A DNA stretch of 64,000 nt from Mahella australiensis 50-1 BON (lineage in GTDB: Bacteria > Bacillota > Clostridia > Mahellales > Mahellaceae). The translations under genes were made by a program, and so were the position numbers. This document shows, one piece after another, positions 45,788 through 55,384 of this stretch. The stretch lies in contig NC_015520.1 in NCBI RefSeq assembly GCF_000213255.1, positions 1,880,001-1,944,000 of the forward strand, given 5' to 3'. The notes under the pieces were generated by a model. The model saw nothing but the letters and a program-made list of their open reading frames with translations, did no database searches and was not told the DNA's origin. Numbering within the stretch: position 1 is the stretch's first letter; each line of letters begins with the position of its first letter.

Positions 45788-47167
45788 TTATAATCGCTCG
45801 CTACCAAGGTCATCATTATTTATAGCCAACGATGGCGGTTTTAGATAGAAATTACCTTTTGCCTCGTCTGCAAATTCAAGAGGCCATTCAACAAAACTTA
45901 TACCGTTATATGGATATACATAGGCGAAATTACCAGTCCAGCCGACATATATAGGATATTCTATATCGTTTCTGTCGTAAATAAGATTGTGCTTTATATC
46001 GATTCCTTTTTCTCTAAAAATAGTCTCTATGTCTTTGCCTTCCTCTAAGTATAGATCGGAGTAGCCTATTTGAAATGCTCTATTATCGCCTACGACATTA
46101 TTGGATATATGCACATCATTTAAATTAGCAGAAAATAAATATATGCCTCCTGTAATCCAAAATAGCTCTTTATGTCCAGGATAGCCATACCCATTATGGA
46201 CTATAATATTATTGTATATATTTACATTCTTCCTGGGCCCATCGCCTCCCCATCTGCCAAATAATATACCGGTCCCATAGTTGTTATAAATCAAATTATG
46301 ATGTATTCGGACATCAACTAATATTTGACCGCCCTCTACAGATATAGCCATACCGGCGCCTCGACACTCAGTAACAACGTTATGATCAAATTCCACATCC
46401 GTTAATTTACCAAACCATGAGTCCGCATAAAGTCCCTGACGATCGACATTATGTATATAATTGTGATGTACCCTACCATATCTGCTGACCTCTTTAACAT
46501 CAATGCCTTCTTTATCACAGTTATATACATGATTATATGCTACTTCAAAATTTGATGCACCCGCTATGCTAATCGCTTCATGAGGCGGCTCATTGCCACG
46601 TTTCATACCTTTTGGTATCATATCCCATGTATTGGCTTTTATTACCGTATTACCTATAATCCTATTGTTATTGCAATGCTGTGCGTCTGTATCGGTATCC
46701 CACATAGCAATGCCGCAGGCAAATGTATTTTCTGTAGTACAATGGACAACCTCTATATTATTAGAATTTTTTATATGGATACCTTTAGCATGGGAGTTAG
46801 CAATTTTTATATTTTTTATACATATATACGCTACATCATCAAGTTCAAAAACTCCCATATCTATTGAGAACGAACTGGCATCGCTGTCAAAGCTACTCGC
46901 GTCTATTACAACTTTTTCATCATTATAGCCGCTATAAATAATATAAGCTTGCTCAGTGCCTGAATTCTTAGGCACTACTGGAGAATTAACCTTGTATACC
47001 CCTCCGCGTATATAAGCAGTATCACCTTTTTTTAATATTGAAGCAGCATGTTGAATGGTAGCCCATGGTTTGTTGATTGTCCCAGGATTACCGTCATCAC
47101 CATCGGTTGCTATATAGTAGATATTACTGCTCGTATCACCTTGATTTCCCATAAACGATCTATTCAT
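45788..47167 (-). CDS. Right-handed parallel beta-helix protein (pectate-lyase-like)
   Basis: 459 residues. The N-terminus IYYIATDGDDGNPGTINKPWATIQHAASILKKGDTAYIRGGVY is the common opening of secreted beta-helix polysaccharide lyases and related hydrolases. It is followed by many short strands rich in N and I (IKNSNNIEVVHC, VYNCDKEGIDVKEV, VRIHHNLIYNNYGTGILF) that form the parallel coils. Unlike most relatives it has no signal peptide: the ATG at 47167 directly follows AAGGAGGG, and the signal-like hydrophobic stretch is absent. It lies ten bases after deoC, in the same operon. Substrate unknown; a polyuronate is plausible. Confidence 0.8.
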   Translation of the reverse strand: MNRSFMGNQGDTSSNIYYIATDGDDGNPGTINKPWATIQHAASILKKGDTAYIRGGVYKVNSPVVPKNSGTEQAYIIYSGYNDEKVVIDASSFDSDASSFSIDMGVFELDDVAYICIKNIKIANSHAKGIHIKNSNNIEVVHCTTENTFACGIAMWDTDTDAQHCNNNRIIGNTVIKANTWDMIPKGMKRGNEPPHEAISIAGASNFEVAYNHVYNCDKEGIDVKEVSRYGRVHHNYIHNVDRQGLYADSWFGKLTDVEFDHNVVTECRGAGMAISVEGGQILVDVRIHHNLIYNNYGTGILFGRWGGDGPRKNVNIYNNIIVHNGYGYPGHKELFWITGGIYLFSANLNDVHISNNVVGDNRAFQIGYSDLYLEEGKDIETIFREKGIDIKHNLIYDRNDIEYPIYVGWTGNFAYVYPYNGISFVEWPLEFADEAKGNFYLKPPSLAINNDDLGSERL

Positions 47168-47177
47168 AGAACCCTCC

Positions 47178-47876
47178 TTAATATTCTAAAGTCCCATTAT
47201 TCTGGCGTCTTATAGCTTCTTCCATTATAACGCTCGTAGCAGTAGCACCGATTCTTTCAACCCCCGCTTTTTTAAATGCCAACAATGCATCCAATGTGCG
47301 TATCCCTCCAGCAGCCTTGATTCTAACATTTTGGGTAACCGTACGCTTCATGAGTCGGACATCATCTAATGTAGCACCGCCGCTGCCATAACCGGTAGAT
47401 GTCTTGACATAATCTGCACCAGCTCTTTCCGCTATACGGCACGCCTGCTCTTTAAGTTCATCAGTTAGATAGCAGTTCTCCAATATTACCTTTACTATGG
47501 CATTTCGCGCATGGGCAGCATCCGTTACAGCACGTATATCATGTTCAACATATTCAAAGTCCAGTGAACGTAATCGCCCTATGTTGAGTACCATGTCCAA
47601 TTCCGTTGCCCCTTCATCTATAGCTGTATTTGCTTCAAAAACCTTTATATCGGTCTTATTGGAACCATGAGGAAAACCTATGACCGCAGCAATTTTAATA
47701 CTACTTCCCTCAAGCTGTTCTTTAGCGAGTTTCACATCACACGGTCTCACGCATACCGCTGCTACGTCGTATAGTTTCGCTACATTACAACCTTCTATGA
47801 CATCTTTTATCGTTAATTCAGGTTTAAGCAAGGAATGATCTATCATTTTTGCTATATCCTTAACAGTAAGCAACAT
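47178..47876 (-). CDS. deoC: Deoxyribose-phosphate aldolase
   Basis: 232 residues of the class I aldolase DeoC, which splits 2-deoxyribose 5-phosphate to acetaldehyde and glyceraldehyde 3-phosphate. The Schiff-base Lys158 in DYVKTSTGYG, the second active Lys187 in RIKAAGGIR and Asp94 in ELDMVLNIG are all present. AAAGGAGGG precedes the ATG. It sits between an LplABC-type importer (224 bases upstream) and a beta-helix protein, not with nucleoside genes. In this setting it may process a sugar-derived keto-phosphate instead, but the sequence is that of a standard DeoC. Confidence 0.92.
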   Translation of the reverse strand: MLLTVKDIAKMIDHSLLKPELTIKDVIEGCNVAKLYDVAAVCVRPCDVKLAKEQLEGSSIKIAAVIGFPHGSNKTDIKVFEANTAIDEGATELDMVLNIGRLRSLDFEYVEHDIRAVTDAAHARNAIVKVILENCYLTDELKEQACRIAERAGADYVKTSTGYGSGGATLDDVRLMKRTVTQNVRIKAAGGIRTLDALLAFKKAGVERIGATATSVIMEEAIRRQNNGTLEY

Positions 47877-48100
47877 ATAAATACCCTCCTTTTAGACTCT
47901 ATTAAAGTTAAAAAATATTAGAAGTAAAGGCATCACCAGATCCCCACAGTATTACTTCGGTTTCTATAATCCTGATTATGTGCTACCATACCTCATAATT
48001 CCCACTTCATAATGATCAACTCACATAAATTTATTGTCTTAATCTTATCAGCTATAAGCCTATACATCTATAGAACTTTCTTTACAATCCTAATAATATA

Positions 48101-49000
48101 TCAACCTTTCACACTTCCCAGCACCAATCCTGTGGTAAAGTACTTCTGCAGGAACGGGTATATGCATAAAACGGGTATGGCCGTTATAAATACCTGGGCG
48201 GATCTTATGGTTTTTGGTGACAGCTTAGACATAATGTTTTGCTGTTCGGTGGTTAAAAACCTCGATACATCTATGGTAAGGAGGGACTGGAGATATGTCT
48301 GCAAAGGATAATGGTAGGATTTCTGCATATAGAGCATGCCGTCGAACCATGAATTCCAGTGCCCGACTATGGTAAATAAAGTTATAGTGGCTATAGCCGG
48401 TTTGGATAGCGGCACAACGATCCTCCACAATATTTCCCAGTGGCCCGCACCATCTAAAAATGCTGCTTCCTCCAATTCCTTAGGCAAACCCCTAAAGAAA
48501 TTGAGCATCAATATAATGTTCCATGTATTTACCGCACCAGGTATGACCAGCGCCCATATGGTATCCAAAAGCCCTGTATAGTAAACCACCAGGAAAGTCG
48601 GTACCAATCCACCGCTAAAGAGCATCGTAAAGAAAAAAATCCACACATACGTCTGGCGAGCCTTGAATTCTTCTTTACTCTTTGACAGAGGATAAGCGCA
48701 TAATATGGTCAATACAACGCTTATGGCAGTACCCAGTACCGTTCTTTCTATAGATACAAACATAGCTCTCCAAAAATCACCTGATTGCAGCACGTACTGA
48801 TATGCCTGCCATGTAAATTCCTTAGGCCACAGCCATACTTCACCCGCCGTAGCCCTCGCCGGACTGCTGAGCGATATAGCCAGAACATTTAACAGCGGTA
48901 CAATACATACGGCAGCCGCCAAAAATAAAATTATATAGTTGAATATTGTAAACACCTTATAACCAGGGGTATTGAGATAAAATCTGTTACCTGTTTCCAA
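48101..49000 (-). CDS. LplC/YtcP-type sugar ABC transporter permease
   Basis: 299 residues, six membrane segments, EAA loop KELEEAAFLDGAGHWEILWRIVVPLSKP and the conserved end FLQKYFTTGLVLGSVKG that marks the LplC/YtcP subgroup. The start is a TTG at 48998-49000 with GAAGGTG eight bases upstream. It pairs with the LplB-type permease 18 bases upstream. Confidence 0.93.
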   Translation of the reverse strand: METGNRFYLNTPGYKVFTIFNYIILFLAAAVCIVPLLNVLAISLSSPARATAGEVWLWPKEFTWQAYQYVLQSGDFWRAMFVSIERTVLGTAISVVLTILCAYPLSKSKEEFKARQTYVWIFFFTMLFSGGLVPTFLVVYYTGLLDTIWALVIPGAVNTWNIILMLNFFRGLPKELEEAAFLDGAGHWEILWRIVVPLSKPAIATITLFTIVGHWNSWFDGMLYMQKSYHYPLQTYLQSLLTIDVSRFLTTEQQNIMSKLSPKTIRSAQVFITAIPVLCIYPFLQKYFTTGLVLGSVKG

Positions 49001-49018
49001 CTTTTACACACCTTCTCA

Positions 49019-49996
49019 CTAAAATACCTGATAACCGGCAAATCTATCTGCCAACCAGTACGATATAGATATCAGTATCATTGAAACGACCGATTTAAAT
49101 AATCCCACAGCCGTACCGAAGTCGTACTGTCCACCAAGCATGCTTATCCTGTAAACCAGCGTATCTATTATATCGCCGGTTTCGTAAACCGGTACGCTGT
49201 ACAAATTGAATATTTGATCAAACCCGGCGTTTAACACGTTACCCAAAGACAGTACCAGGGATAAAACTATTATAGGCATCATGCCCGGTATGGTCACATG
49301 TATGGTTTGCTGAAATCTGTTGGCGCCGTCCACCACAGCCGCTTCATATAAAGAAGGGTCTATACCCGTGATAGCCGCCAAATATATAACCGTCCCGAAT
49401 CCGAATTCTTTAAGCGTGTCGGTAATTATCATAAGCCAGGGAAAGAGCTGCTTGTCCCCCAGCCAAAACTTCGGCTGCAAGCCAAACAACTGCGCCAACA
49501 TATTATTCAGCATGCCATCGGGAGCAAGTATTTCTTTCAACACACCGGCCATTATCACCCAGGACAAAAAATGCGGCAGGTAAACCACCGTTTGTATGGT
49601 GCGTTTATACCAACTTACTCTGACCTCGTTGAGCAAAAGCGCCACAACTATAGGAACAAAAAAACCCACTACTATTTTGCCCGAAGCAATGAAAAGCGTG
49701 TTGCGCAAAGCGCGCGTAAAGTCAGGGCTGCTAAATAATCTTCTGAAGTGGTATAACCCAACCCATTCGGATTCCCAAAACGCCCTGATGCCCAAACCAA
49801 CATTAAAATTTTGAAAAGCTATCACTATGCCTATCATTGGAAGATAAGCATATATAAACAATATAATAAGGCCGGGAAACAGCATTAAATGGAGTGAACG
49901 CGTACCCAGGCGCAGATTATTGCTTTTATTTTTGTTACGCGTACCGGTTTTTACGGCAGCCTCATTCCTTATCACCTTATCACCATCCACCTTCAT
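49019..49996 (-). CDS. LplB-type sugar ABC transporter permease
   Basis: 325 residues. A polar tail of about 35 residues is followed by six membrane segments (LMLFPGLIILFIYAYLPMIGIVIAFQNF is typical of LplB) and the EAA loop LYEAAVVDGANRFQQTIHVTIPG. The ATG at 49996 has little in front of it. A GTG at codon 8 (49975), with AAGGTGG about ten bases upstream, is an alternative start. It lies 48 bases after the binding-protein gene. Confidence 0.92.
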   Translation of the reverse strand: MKVDGDKVIRNEAAVKTGTRNKNKSNNLRLGTRSLHLMLFPGLIILFIYAYLPMIGIVIAFQNFNVGLGIRAFWESEWVGLYHFRRLFSSPDFTRALRNTLFIASGKIVVGFFVPIVVALLLNEVRVSWYKRTIQTVVYLPHFLSWVIMAGVLKEILAPDGMLNNMLAQLFGLQPKFWLGDKQLFPWLMIITDTLKEFGFGTVIYLAAITGIDPSLYEAAVVDGANRFQQTIHVTIPGMMPIIVLSLVLSLGNVLNAGFDQIFNLYSVPVYETGDIIDTLVYRISMLGGQYDFGTAVGLFKSVVSMILISISYWLADRFAGYQVF

Positions 49997-50044
49997 ATAA
50001 TTCTTTGATTAATAAGGGGAAGCATGTGCTCCCCCTGTACCATC

Positions 50045-51790
50045 CTACTGATTTTTGCTTTTCTGATACCATTCGTTGGCTTCTTGCGTCATAAGATCTC
50101 CGCCGTTATTATGGAAGTATTTGACCCAGGCATCGAAGTTCTCATCCACATTGCCTTCCATAACGGCTTTTATAAAGTACTCCTGAGATTTTGTAGCTAT
50201 ATCGCTGCCATACTTAGCCATAGCCGGCGTGTCGAGGCCGCCGAAAGCATCATAATACCAATATTTATCGGGTTCTGCGGTAGCCATCTTATGCGTTATG
50301 AGATCCGAGCCATTCTCAGCATTAAACAGCTTATACATGGCCCAGTTGACATCGAAGTTGGGCGACTTGGTGCCTTCTTTTATCCAACTATTCATCTGCT
50401 CGAACATAGTCTTAGCATCTACAGGAAGATCCGAGCCATCGCCGCCTTCGGCTATCTCTTTATTGACCATTTCGGCCACCTTGTAATTTTTGCCTATATT
50501 ATCAAAGCTCACGACAGCATTCCAGAATTCCATATTGCCGCCGGGAGAGGTATCCCATACAGCGCTCGTAACATCCTTTAAGAAGTCGGGCTTGTTTTCA
50601 GGCTCGAATATAGCCGTTTTAAGATTTATCATCTTCATGATGGCTTCCGGATGTTTGCATTTATAGCTTATCACGTTGAAGTCATTGGCCCTGCTGGTCG
50701 CATATTGCTTGGCAGGCTGATTTGGATCGTTCGCCGTGGGTATCAGTGACCACTCTACATCGGCGTCGGGATTATTTTTCTTCAATGCCCTGCCCGCTCC
50801 TCCGTTCGGCAAATGCGTGCCATCGAGCATTAAACCCACTTTGCCTGCAGCTATGTCTGCCTGCAATTCATTGTTTGGATCTTTAGTAGCGAAGTCCCTC
50901 GCCAGTATCCCCTCTTTATACCATTCATGCATCCTAGCTAAAGCGGGTTTAATCTCCGGCTGTATTAGCCCGTATTCCAGCTTGCCATCCTTTTCTATCC
51001 AGCCATCACGCGCTCCAAACATACCTTTTACAAATTTCAAACCGCCGAAATTTTTATCAGCCGCTATACCATAAGTATCTTTTTTACCGTTGCCATCCGG
51101 ATCATTGTCTCTAAAAGCACGGGCTATATTTTCTATATCCTCCAATGATTTAGGCGGCTGCAAATTCAGCTTTTTAAGCCAGTCACTTCTATACCATACC
51201 ACATTATAAGTACCGTCCAAAGCGCCCGGGTTAGGTATGCCTATCATTTTACCATCATACATGGCACTCGTAAGAGCACGACCGTCCGCATAATTTAGAT
51301 ACTCCTTCACCAGCGGCGACGCCCATTTATCTACCACGTCCTTTACATCCATAGCCTTGCCGGCCATAGATATTCTCTGCGCTAACGAACCATACACAGG
51401 CATAAGATCGGGCAAATCATCGGTGGCTATGCACGTTGTTATCTTGGTTTCCAAAGGTTCTCCCCAGTTGGGAGCCGTCCATACTACATTAAGTTTTATA
51501 TTGAGTTGATCCAGATATGTTTCACTCCACCAATTGTTGTTTTCATCCTTTCCCTCATCAAAGCCCATCCATGATGTCTTAACCCTGCACGCCGTGATCT
51601 CGATCGGCTCTGGATACTTGCCGAATGGATCTACTTGCGTATCACCTTCTGTTGTTCCCGCATCCGCCGTCTCGCTTTGCTCGGGCTGCTGTTTATCGCT
51701 TTCATCAGCGCCCTCAGGCATACACCCGACAAGTGTAAAGCTCAAAAGCAATACCAGAGCTAAAGACCAGGCAATCCATTTCTTTCCCAT
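50045..51790 (-). CDS. LplA-type sugar-binding lipoprotein
   Basis: 581 residues. The lipoprotein signal ends in LVGC (Cys23), followed by an acidic Glu/Asp/Thr-rich linker. The mature domain is an LplA-like extracellular solute-binding protein (family 1), longer than MalE-type proteins, with DLPDLMPVYGSLAQRI and AAGKVGLMLDGTHLP. GAGGAGGAG lies before the ATG. The upstream YesM/YesN transcript ends in a clear terminator at 51901-51923, so the importer genes must have their own promoter in 51791-51900, presumably the target of that regulator. I could not pick that promoter out with confidence. Confidence 0.93.
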   Translation of the reverse strand: MGKKWIAWSLALVLLLSFTLVGCMPEGADESDKQQPEQSETADAGTTEGDTQVDPFGKYPEPIEITACRVKTSWMGFDEGKDENNNWWSETYLDQLNIKLNVVWTAPNWGEPLETKITTCIATDDLPDLMPVYGSLAQRISMAGKAMDVKDVVDKWASPLVKEYLNYADGRALTSAMYDGKMIGIPNPGALDGTYNVVWYRSDWLKKLNLQPPKSLEDIENIARAFRDNDPDGNGKKDTYGIAADKNFGGLKFVKGMFGARDGWIEKDGKLEYGLIQPEIKPALARMHEWYKEGILARDFATKDPNNELQADIAAGKVGLMLDGTHLPNGGAGRALKKNNPDADVEWSLIPTANDPNQPAKQYATSRANDFNVISYKCKHPEAIMKMINLKTAIFEPENKPDFLKDVTSAVWDTSPGGNMEFWNAVVSFDNIGKNYKVAEMVNKEIAEGGDGSDLPVDAKTMFEQMNSWIKEGTKSPNFDVNWAMYKLFNAENGSDLITHKMATAEPDKYWYYDAFGGLDTPAMAKYGSDIATKSQEYFIKAVMEGNVDENFDAWVKYFHNNGGDLMTQEANEWYQKSKNQ

Positions 51791-51900
51791 GTATTTACTC
51801 CTCCTCTTTCTGTTTGTTTATAACAACAAATATATTGTAATATGCCCGGGGCAGTATATCCATTAACTTTAATAACCTTTACTTTCACTTTTATAACATT

Positions 51901-51923
51901 AAAAAAGCGGGTCGTTAACCCGC
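51901..51923 (-). terminator. Intrinsic terminator of the second YesM/YesN operon
   Basis: GCGGGT and ACCCGC (51907-51912 and 51918-51923) form a G/C-rich 6-bp stem with a 5-base loop. On the minus strand it runs into six T residues (51906-51901). It lies ten bases after the response-regulator stop. This is the only textbook terminator I found in the window. Confidence 0.88.
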
Positions 51924-51932
51924 CCTTTTATG

Positions 51933-53561
51933 CTATGTCAATGCTTGAACACCGCTTCTATACTCCTGAGGAGACATATTCATGTGCCTTTTGAAAAAAC
52001 GCGTAAAATATGAAGCGTTATCGAATCCAAGAGTCAAAGCGATGTCTGCAATCTTGATTTCATTACGCATCAGCATCTCCTTTGCCCTATTCATTTTAAT
52101 TTCGGCAATATAATTGGAAAATGTCATTCCTGTAATCTGTTTAAATAACCTGGATAAATAGAACGGGTGATAGTGGAGCATCTCTGCAAAACGGCTAAGA
52201 GATAGATCCTCATCTATGTGTTCCGTTGCATAATTATTTACAAAATCCAGTATTTCATTTGTGCCCGCACAGCCGCTTTCCTCTTTTTTCTTGAACAATT
52301 TATCGGCTATATCCGAAAAATATGATTCTACTTCATCCCAGCTTTGAGCTTCCGAAGGAACTTTTAAAATCAAGTCACCGTCGGCATTATTCATTTTGTT
52401 TATAACCGATAAAAAGTGAGATGTAAGGCTGAAAATGGCTTGCTGTTTTATGCTGTTATATCCTGGCGGAAGCTTTTTTAACGCCGCCATAATATCATCA
52501 AACATATTAAAAAATTCGCCGCGATTTCCATCGGATAGATGCACTTCAAGCGACGCTATTCTTTTAATAGCCAAATACGCCTTGCTTATAGCTTCTTTAT
52601 CATTACAATTGCTTTCACTGCAAATTTGACTGATCGTTATAACGCTATTATCGATAAATGGACTTGCAGCCATAGAGATATCTAATTCTCTGAATGCATG
52701 TGCCAGATCATGCCATTGAACCGGATATTGAGCAACTGAAAACGATATATTTATGTCCAGCATTTCCGCGCACATCTTCTGTATGCTATCCAACCTGCCG
52801 ATAAGCTTGGTTATGGATTGGTTCCAGACAGACACATCTTCTTCCAATGGCTGCAAAAGCCATAAAAGCCTTCTCTCATAAAGCAATGACGTGCAACACA
52901 TGCTCTCCTTAAAGTACTCTTCTATCAAAATCTTGGTTTTGTATAATTTATCATGGGATATAACAGTGGTACTGCTAGAAGCAGGCTTACCTATTATAAT
53001 AAAAACCGGCTTTGCAGGGCTAAGCGGAATTTCTACCTCTGAAAAACGCGATAATAGTTCATTTTCTTCATATTGATGACCATCCAGAATATCCGTTAAA
53101 AGGTTTTCGATAAACACAGATTTAATCAGCTTTAAGTTTTGAGCCGCACGTCGAACAATCTCGCTGTTTTTTATCTCGTCATCCAAAGCGTTCACGGCTT
53201 TTTTCACAGAGACTATAAATTGCTCTTCGCCCTCGGCTTTCAGCACATAGTCTATGCTATCATATCGCATTGCAGCCTGGATGTATTCAAATTCATCGTA
53301 ACCGGACATCAAAACCACTTTAGTATCAGGCCAAAGCTCTTTTATCTTCCTTAAAAGGTCTATGCCGTTCATACCTGGCATACTTACATCGCTCAGCACT
53401 ATATCTACATTTCTATTTCTCATTACATCTAAAGCTTCGAACGCCGATGTCGATTTCATAACATTCAGCAAACTCTCACCTAGCATATCCGAATTTATAA
53501 AGATGTCAGCTATATAATCGGCTATTATAGCCTCGTCATCTACTATCAGCAAGTTGTACAT
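51933..53561 (-). CDS. YesN-type response regulator (receiver + AraC domain), second copy
   Basis: 542 residues. The receiver has Asp8-Asp9 and phosphoacceptor Asp58 (IVLSDVSMPGMNG). The C-terminal AraC helices are LSRFAEMLHYHPFYLSRLFK and IADIALTLGFDNASYFTRFFKRH. It overlaps the kinase gene by 16 bases. The terminator just downstream separates it from the LplABC-type importer, its likely target. Its architecture is the same as the 19.5 kb regulator, so the two are paralogues with different DNA specificity. Confidence 0.93.
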   Translation of the reverse strand: MYNLLIVDDEAIIADYIADIFINSDMLGESLLNVMKSTSAFEALDVMRNRNVDIVLSDVSMPGMNGIDLLRKIKELWPDTKVVLMSGYDEFEYIQAAMRYDSIDYVLKAEGEEQFIVSVKKAVNALDDEIKNSEIVRRAAQNLKLIKSVFIENLLTDILDGHQYEENELLSRFSEVEIPLSPAKPVFIIIGKPASSSTTVISHDKLYKTKILIEEYFKESMCCTSLLYERRLLWLLQPLEEDVSVWNQSITKLIGRLDSIQKMCAEMLDINISFSVAQYPVQWHDLAHAFRELDISMAASPFIDNSVITISQICSESNCNDKEAISKAYLAIKRIASLEVHLSDGNRGEFFNMFDDIMAALKKLPPGYNSIKQQAIFSLTSHFLSVINKMNNADGDLILKVPSEAQSWDEVESYFSDIADKLFKKKEESGCAGTNEILDFVNNYATEHIDEDLSLSRFAEMLHYHPFYLSRLFKQITGMTFSNYIAEIKMNRAKEMLMRNEIKIADIALTLGFDNASYFTRFFKRHMNMSPQEYRSGVQALT

Positions 53562-55300
53562 ACCGTTTGTTCATCTCCTGTATAAATAACAATATCAGCT
53601 TTAAGTCCTCCGAGAACGCTTCTGCCCACTTTAACGCCGCTGTCCCGGCCAAAGCGTATACGCAGCCTATCGTTTACATTCTTTATTCCAGTACCTGCTA
53701 CTTCTATACATTCAGGCTGAGATAGTTCATAACGCATCTCATCCAGTACTTGATCGGTCAGCTCTTCGCCGTTGTCTTCAATAGTTATATGCACATAATT
53801 CTGCTCTTTACAAAATGATACACGTAGCAAACCGCCGTTTAATTTATTTTTTAAACCATGCTTATAAGCATTTTCCACTATAGGCTGGAGTATTAGCCTG
53901 GGAACCCGAATATTTTTAATACATTCATCCGCTTCCTGGATCTCACACTTGATCCGTCCCTGAAAACGTATATTTTGTACCTCAGTATAATTTCTTATAT
54001 GCTCGATTTCCTGTTCTAATTTCACGTCTCCCGGCAAAGCCTTTGTAATATATTGATAATAGCCGCTCAAATGCCCTGTCAGTTGAACGGCAGCATCATT
54101 ATATCCAAATTCTATCAAGCCTTTTGCAACCAATAAGCTGTTATACAGAAAATGTGGGTTTATTTGATACTGTAATTGCTTAAACTCTGCATCTTTTAAC
54201 ATCAATTCCTTTCTGTAGACGTCGCTTATCAATTCTTTCAATTGGCCAACCAAATGATTGAATTGCTTATAAATATAACCGAATTCATCATTTTTCCCAT
54301 AATCCACTTGAACATCGATGACTCCGTCCTCAACCTGCCTAAGCGCAGCTATAAGTTTCTCCAACGGCTTAGCTATCATGCCCCTTATCCATACACTAAA
54401 CACCATAACCAGAAGCACCGTCAAGGCAGATATAATCCATATCCAGCCGCTAAAAGATTTAAGCGTTTGCATAAATCCACTCTCCGGCATATATATAACA
54501 AGAGCGCTGTGCAAAAATTGTGACGGGCTAAAAAAGATTTGATATCCTGTGTCGTTTATATCAACCTCACGGGCGATATCTCCATCAAATGGCCAAGCAG
54601 CGACCGCATCCCTTAATGCATCTTTTACATCACCCGATGATATATCCAATCCTCGGCCATCGCTTATCAGCAATGAGCCACCTCCTTCTACGCCCGCTAT
54701 ACTGACCATACTGGAACTAATAGCCTTTTGTGATATACGCGCGCTTACCAACAGCATATTGTCAGATCTATAAGGCATAGTTTGGCTGTAAAACTCCGGT
54801 GTCATATTAATATAATAACATCCATCTATATTACAAAAAGGCAAATTTTCGACAACGGTATTTTTTAGAAATATGTTGTATTCATTCATGTCGATAGGCA
54901 TGATTGTTTGCGTTGTCACTTTTATGTTTTGCGATGGTAAATACACCGTTATTTCTTCTATATAGTCGTTCATATTCGCAACATTTCTCAGCGTATCCCT
55001 GACACGGTTTAACATTATAACTCTATCAACCGGCGATATAGAGGTTTCCGACCTGTTAAGCGTGGCTATGTCCGCATCGTTGAGCACATTGAGCTGAAGG
55101 CGCATAGCATTATACAATTGAGATTCTAAAGATGATATATAAAACTTACCTTTGGATTCCGCAGCTTTCAGCAGCTCATCCCTCACGCTGCTTTGCCCCT
55201 TCATAACAACGTACACGCCGGACATATACATTGGAAATATCAGCAATATAAACACCAACAATACTTTCCAAAAAACAGACAAGCGATGTACGCTTGGCAT
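53546..55300 (-). CDS. YesM-type sensor histidine kinase, second copy
   Basis: 584 residues from the ATG at 55300 (MPSVHRLSVFWK), which has GGGGGT nine bases upstream. The frame continues 33 bases further without a site. A membrane helix lies near 8-30 and another near 285-305. HAMP, phospho-His383 in QINPHFLYN, and the ATP-binding motifs VENAYKHGLKNK and ITIEDNGEE follow. It has the same length and plan as the kinase at 21-23 kb. The sensor region between the helices is where the two should differ in ligand. Confidence 0.93.
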   Translation of the reverse strand: MPSVHRLSVFWKVLLVFILLIFPMYMSGVYVVMKGQSSVRDELLKAAESKGKFYISSLESQLYNAMRLQLNVLNDADIATLNRSETSISPVDRVIMLNRVRDTLRNVANMNDYIEEITVYLPSQNIKVTTQTIMPIDMNEYNIFLKNTVVENLPFCNIDGCYYINMTPEFYSQTMPYRSDNMLLVSARISQKAISSSMVSIAGVEGGGSLLISDGRGLDISSGDVKDALRDAVAAWPFDGDIAREVDINDTGYQIFFSPSQFLHSALVIYMPESGFMQTLKSFSGWIWIISALTVLLVMVFSVWIRGMIAKPLEKLIAALRQVEDGVIDVQVDYGKNDEFGYIYKQFNHLVGQLKELISDVYRKELMLKDAEFKQLQYQINPHFLYNSLLVAKGLIEFGYNDAAVQLTGHLSGYYQYITKALPGDVKLEQEIEHIRNYTEVQNIRFQGRIKCEIQEADECIKNIRVPRLILQPIVENAYKHGLKNKLNGGLLRVSFCKEQNYVHITIEDNGEELTDQVLDEMRYELSQPECIEVAGTGIKNVNDRLRIRFGRDSGVKVGRSVLGGLKADIVIYTGDEQTVCTTC

Positions 55301-55338
55301 TGCATAATTACCCCCTATAGAACTTCTTTGCATATTGT

Positions 55339-55374
55339 GTCCGAGAACCCTTGCATAGCAGGTAGCCCTCGGAC
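55339..55374. repeat. Intercistronic hairpin upstream of the second kinase gene
   Basis: GTCCGAG (55339-55345) pairs with CTCGGAC (55368-55374), and an inner ACC/GGT can extend the stem after a small mismatch. It lies between the DUF4038 hydrolase stop and the kinase start. The minus strand continues ACAATATGC, without a U-tract, so termination here is doubtful. Confidence 0.5.
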
Positions 55375-55384
55375 GATAAATATA

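Noticed and set aside
45562-45825. Open frame of 87 codons on the plus strand in the intergenic region
   Set aside because: No ribosome binding site, composition like A/T-rich non-coding DNA, and it overlaps the end of the beta-helix gene.
50024-50581. Open frame of 185 codons on the plus strand
   Set aside because: Antisense to the LplA-type lipoprotein gene and extends only by chance past its end.
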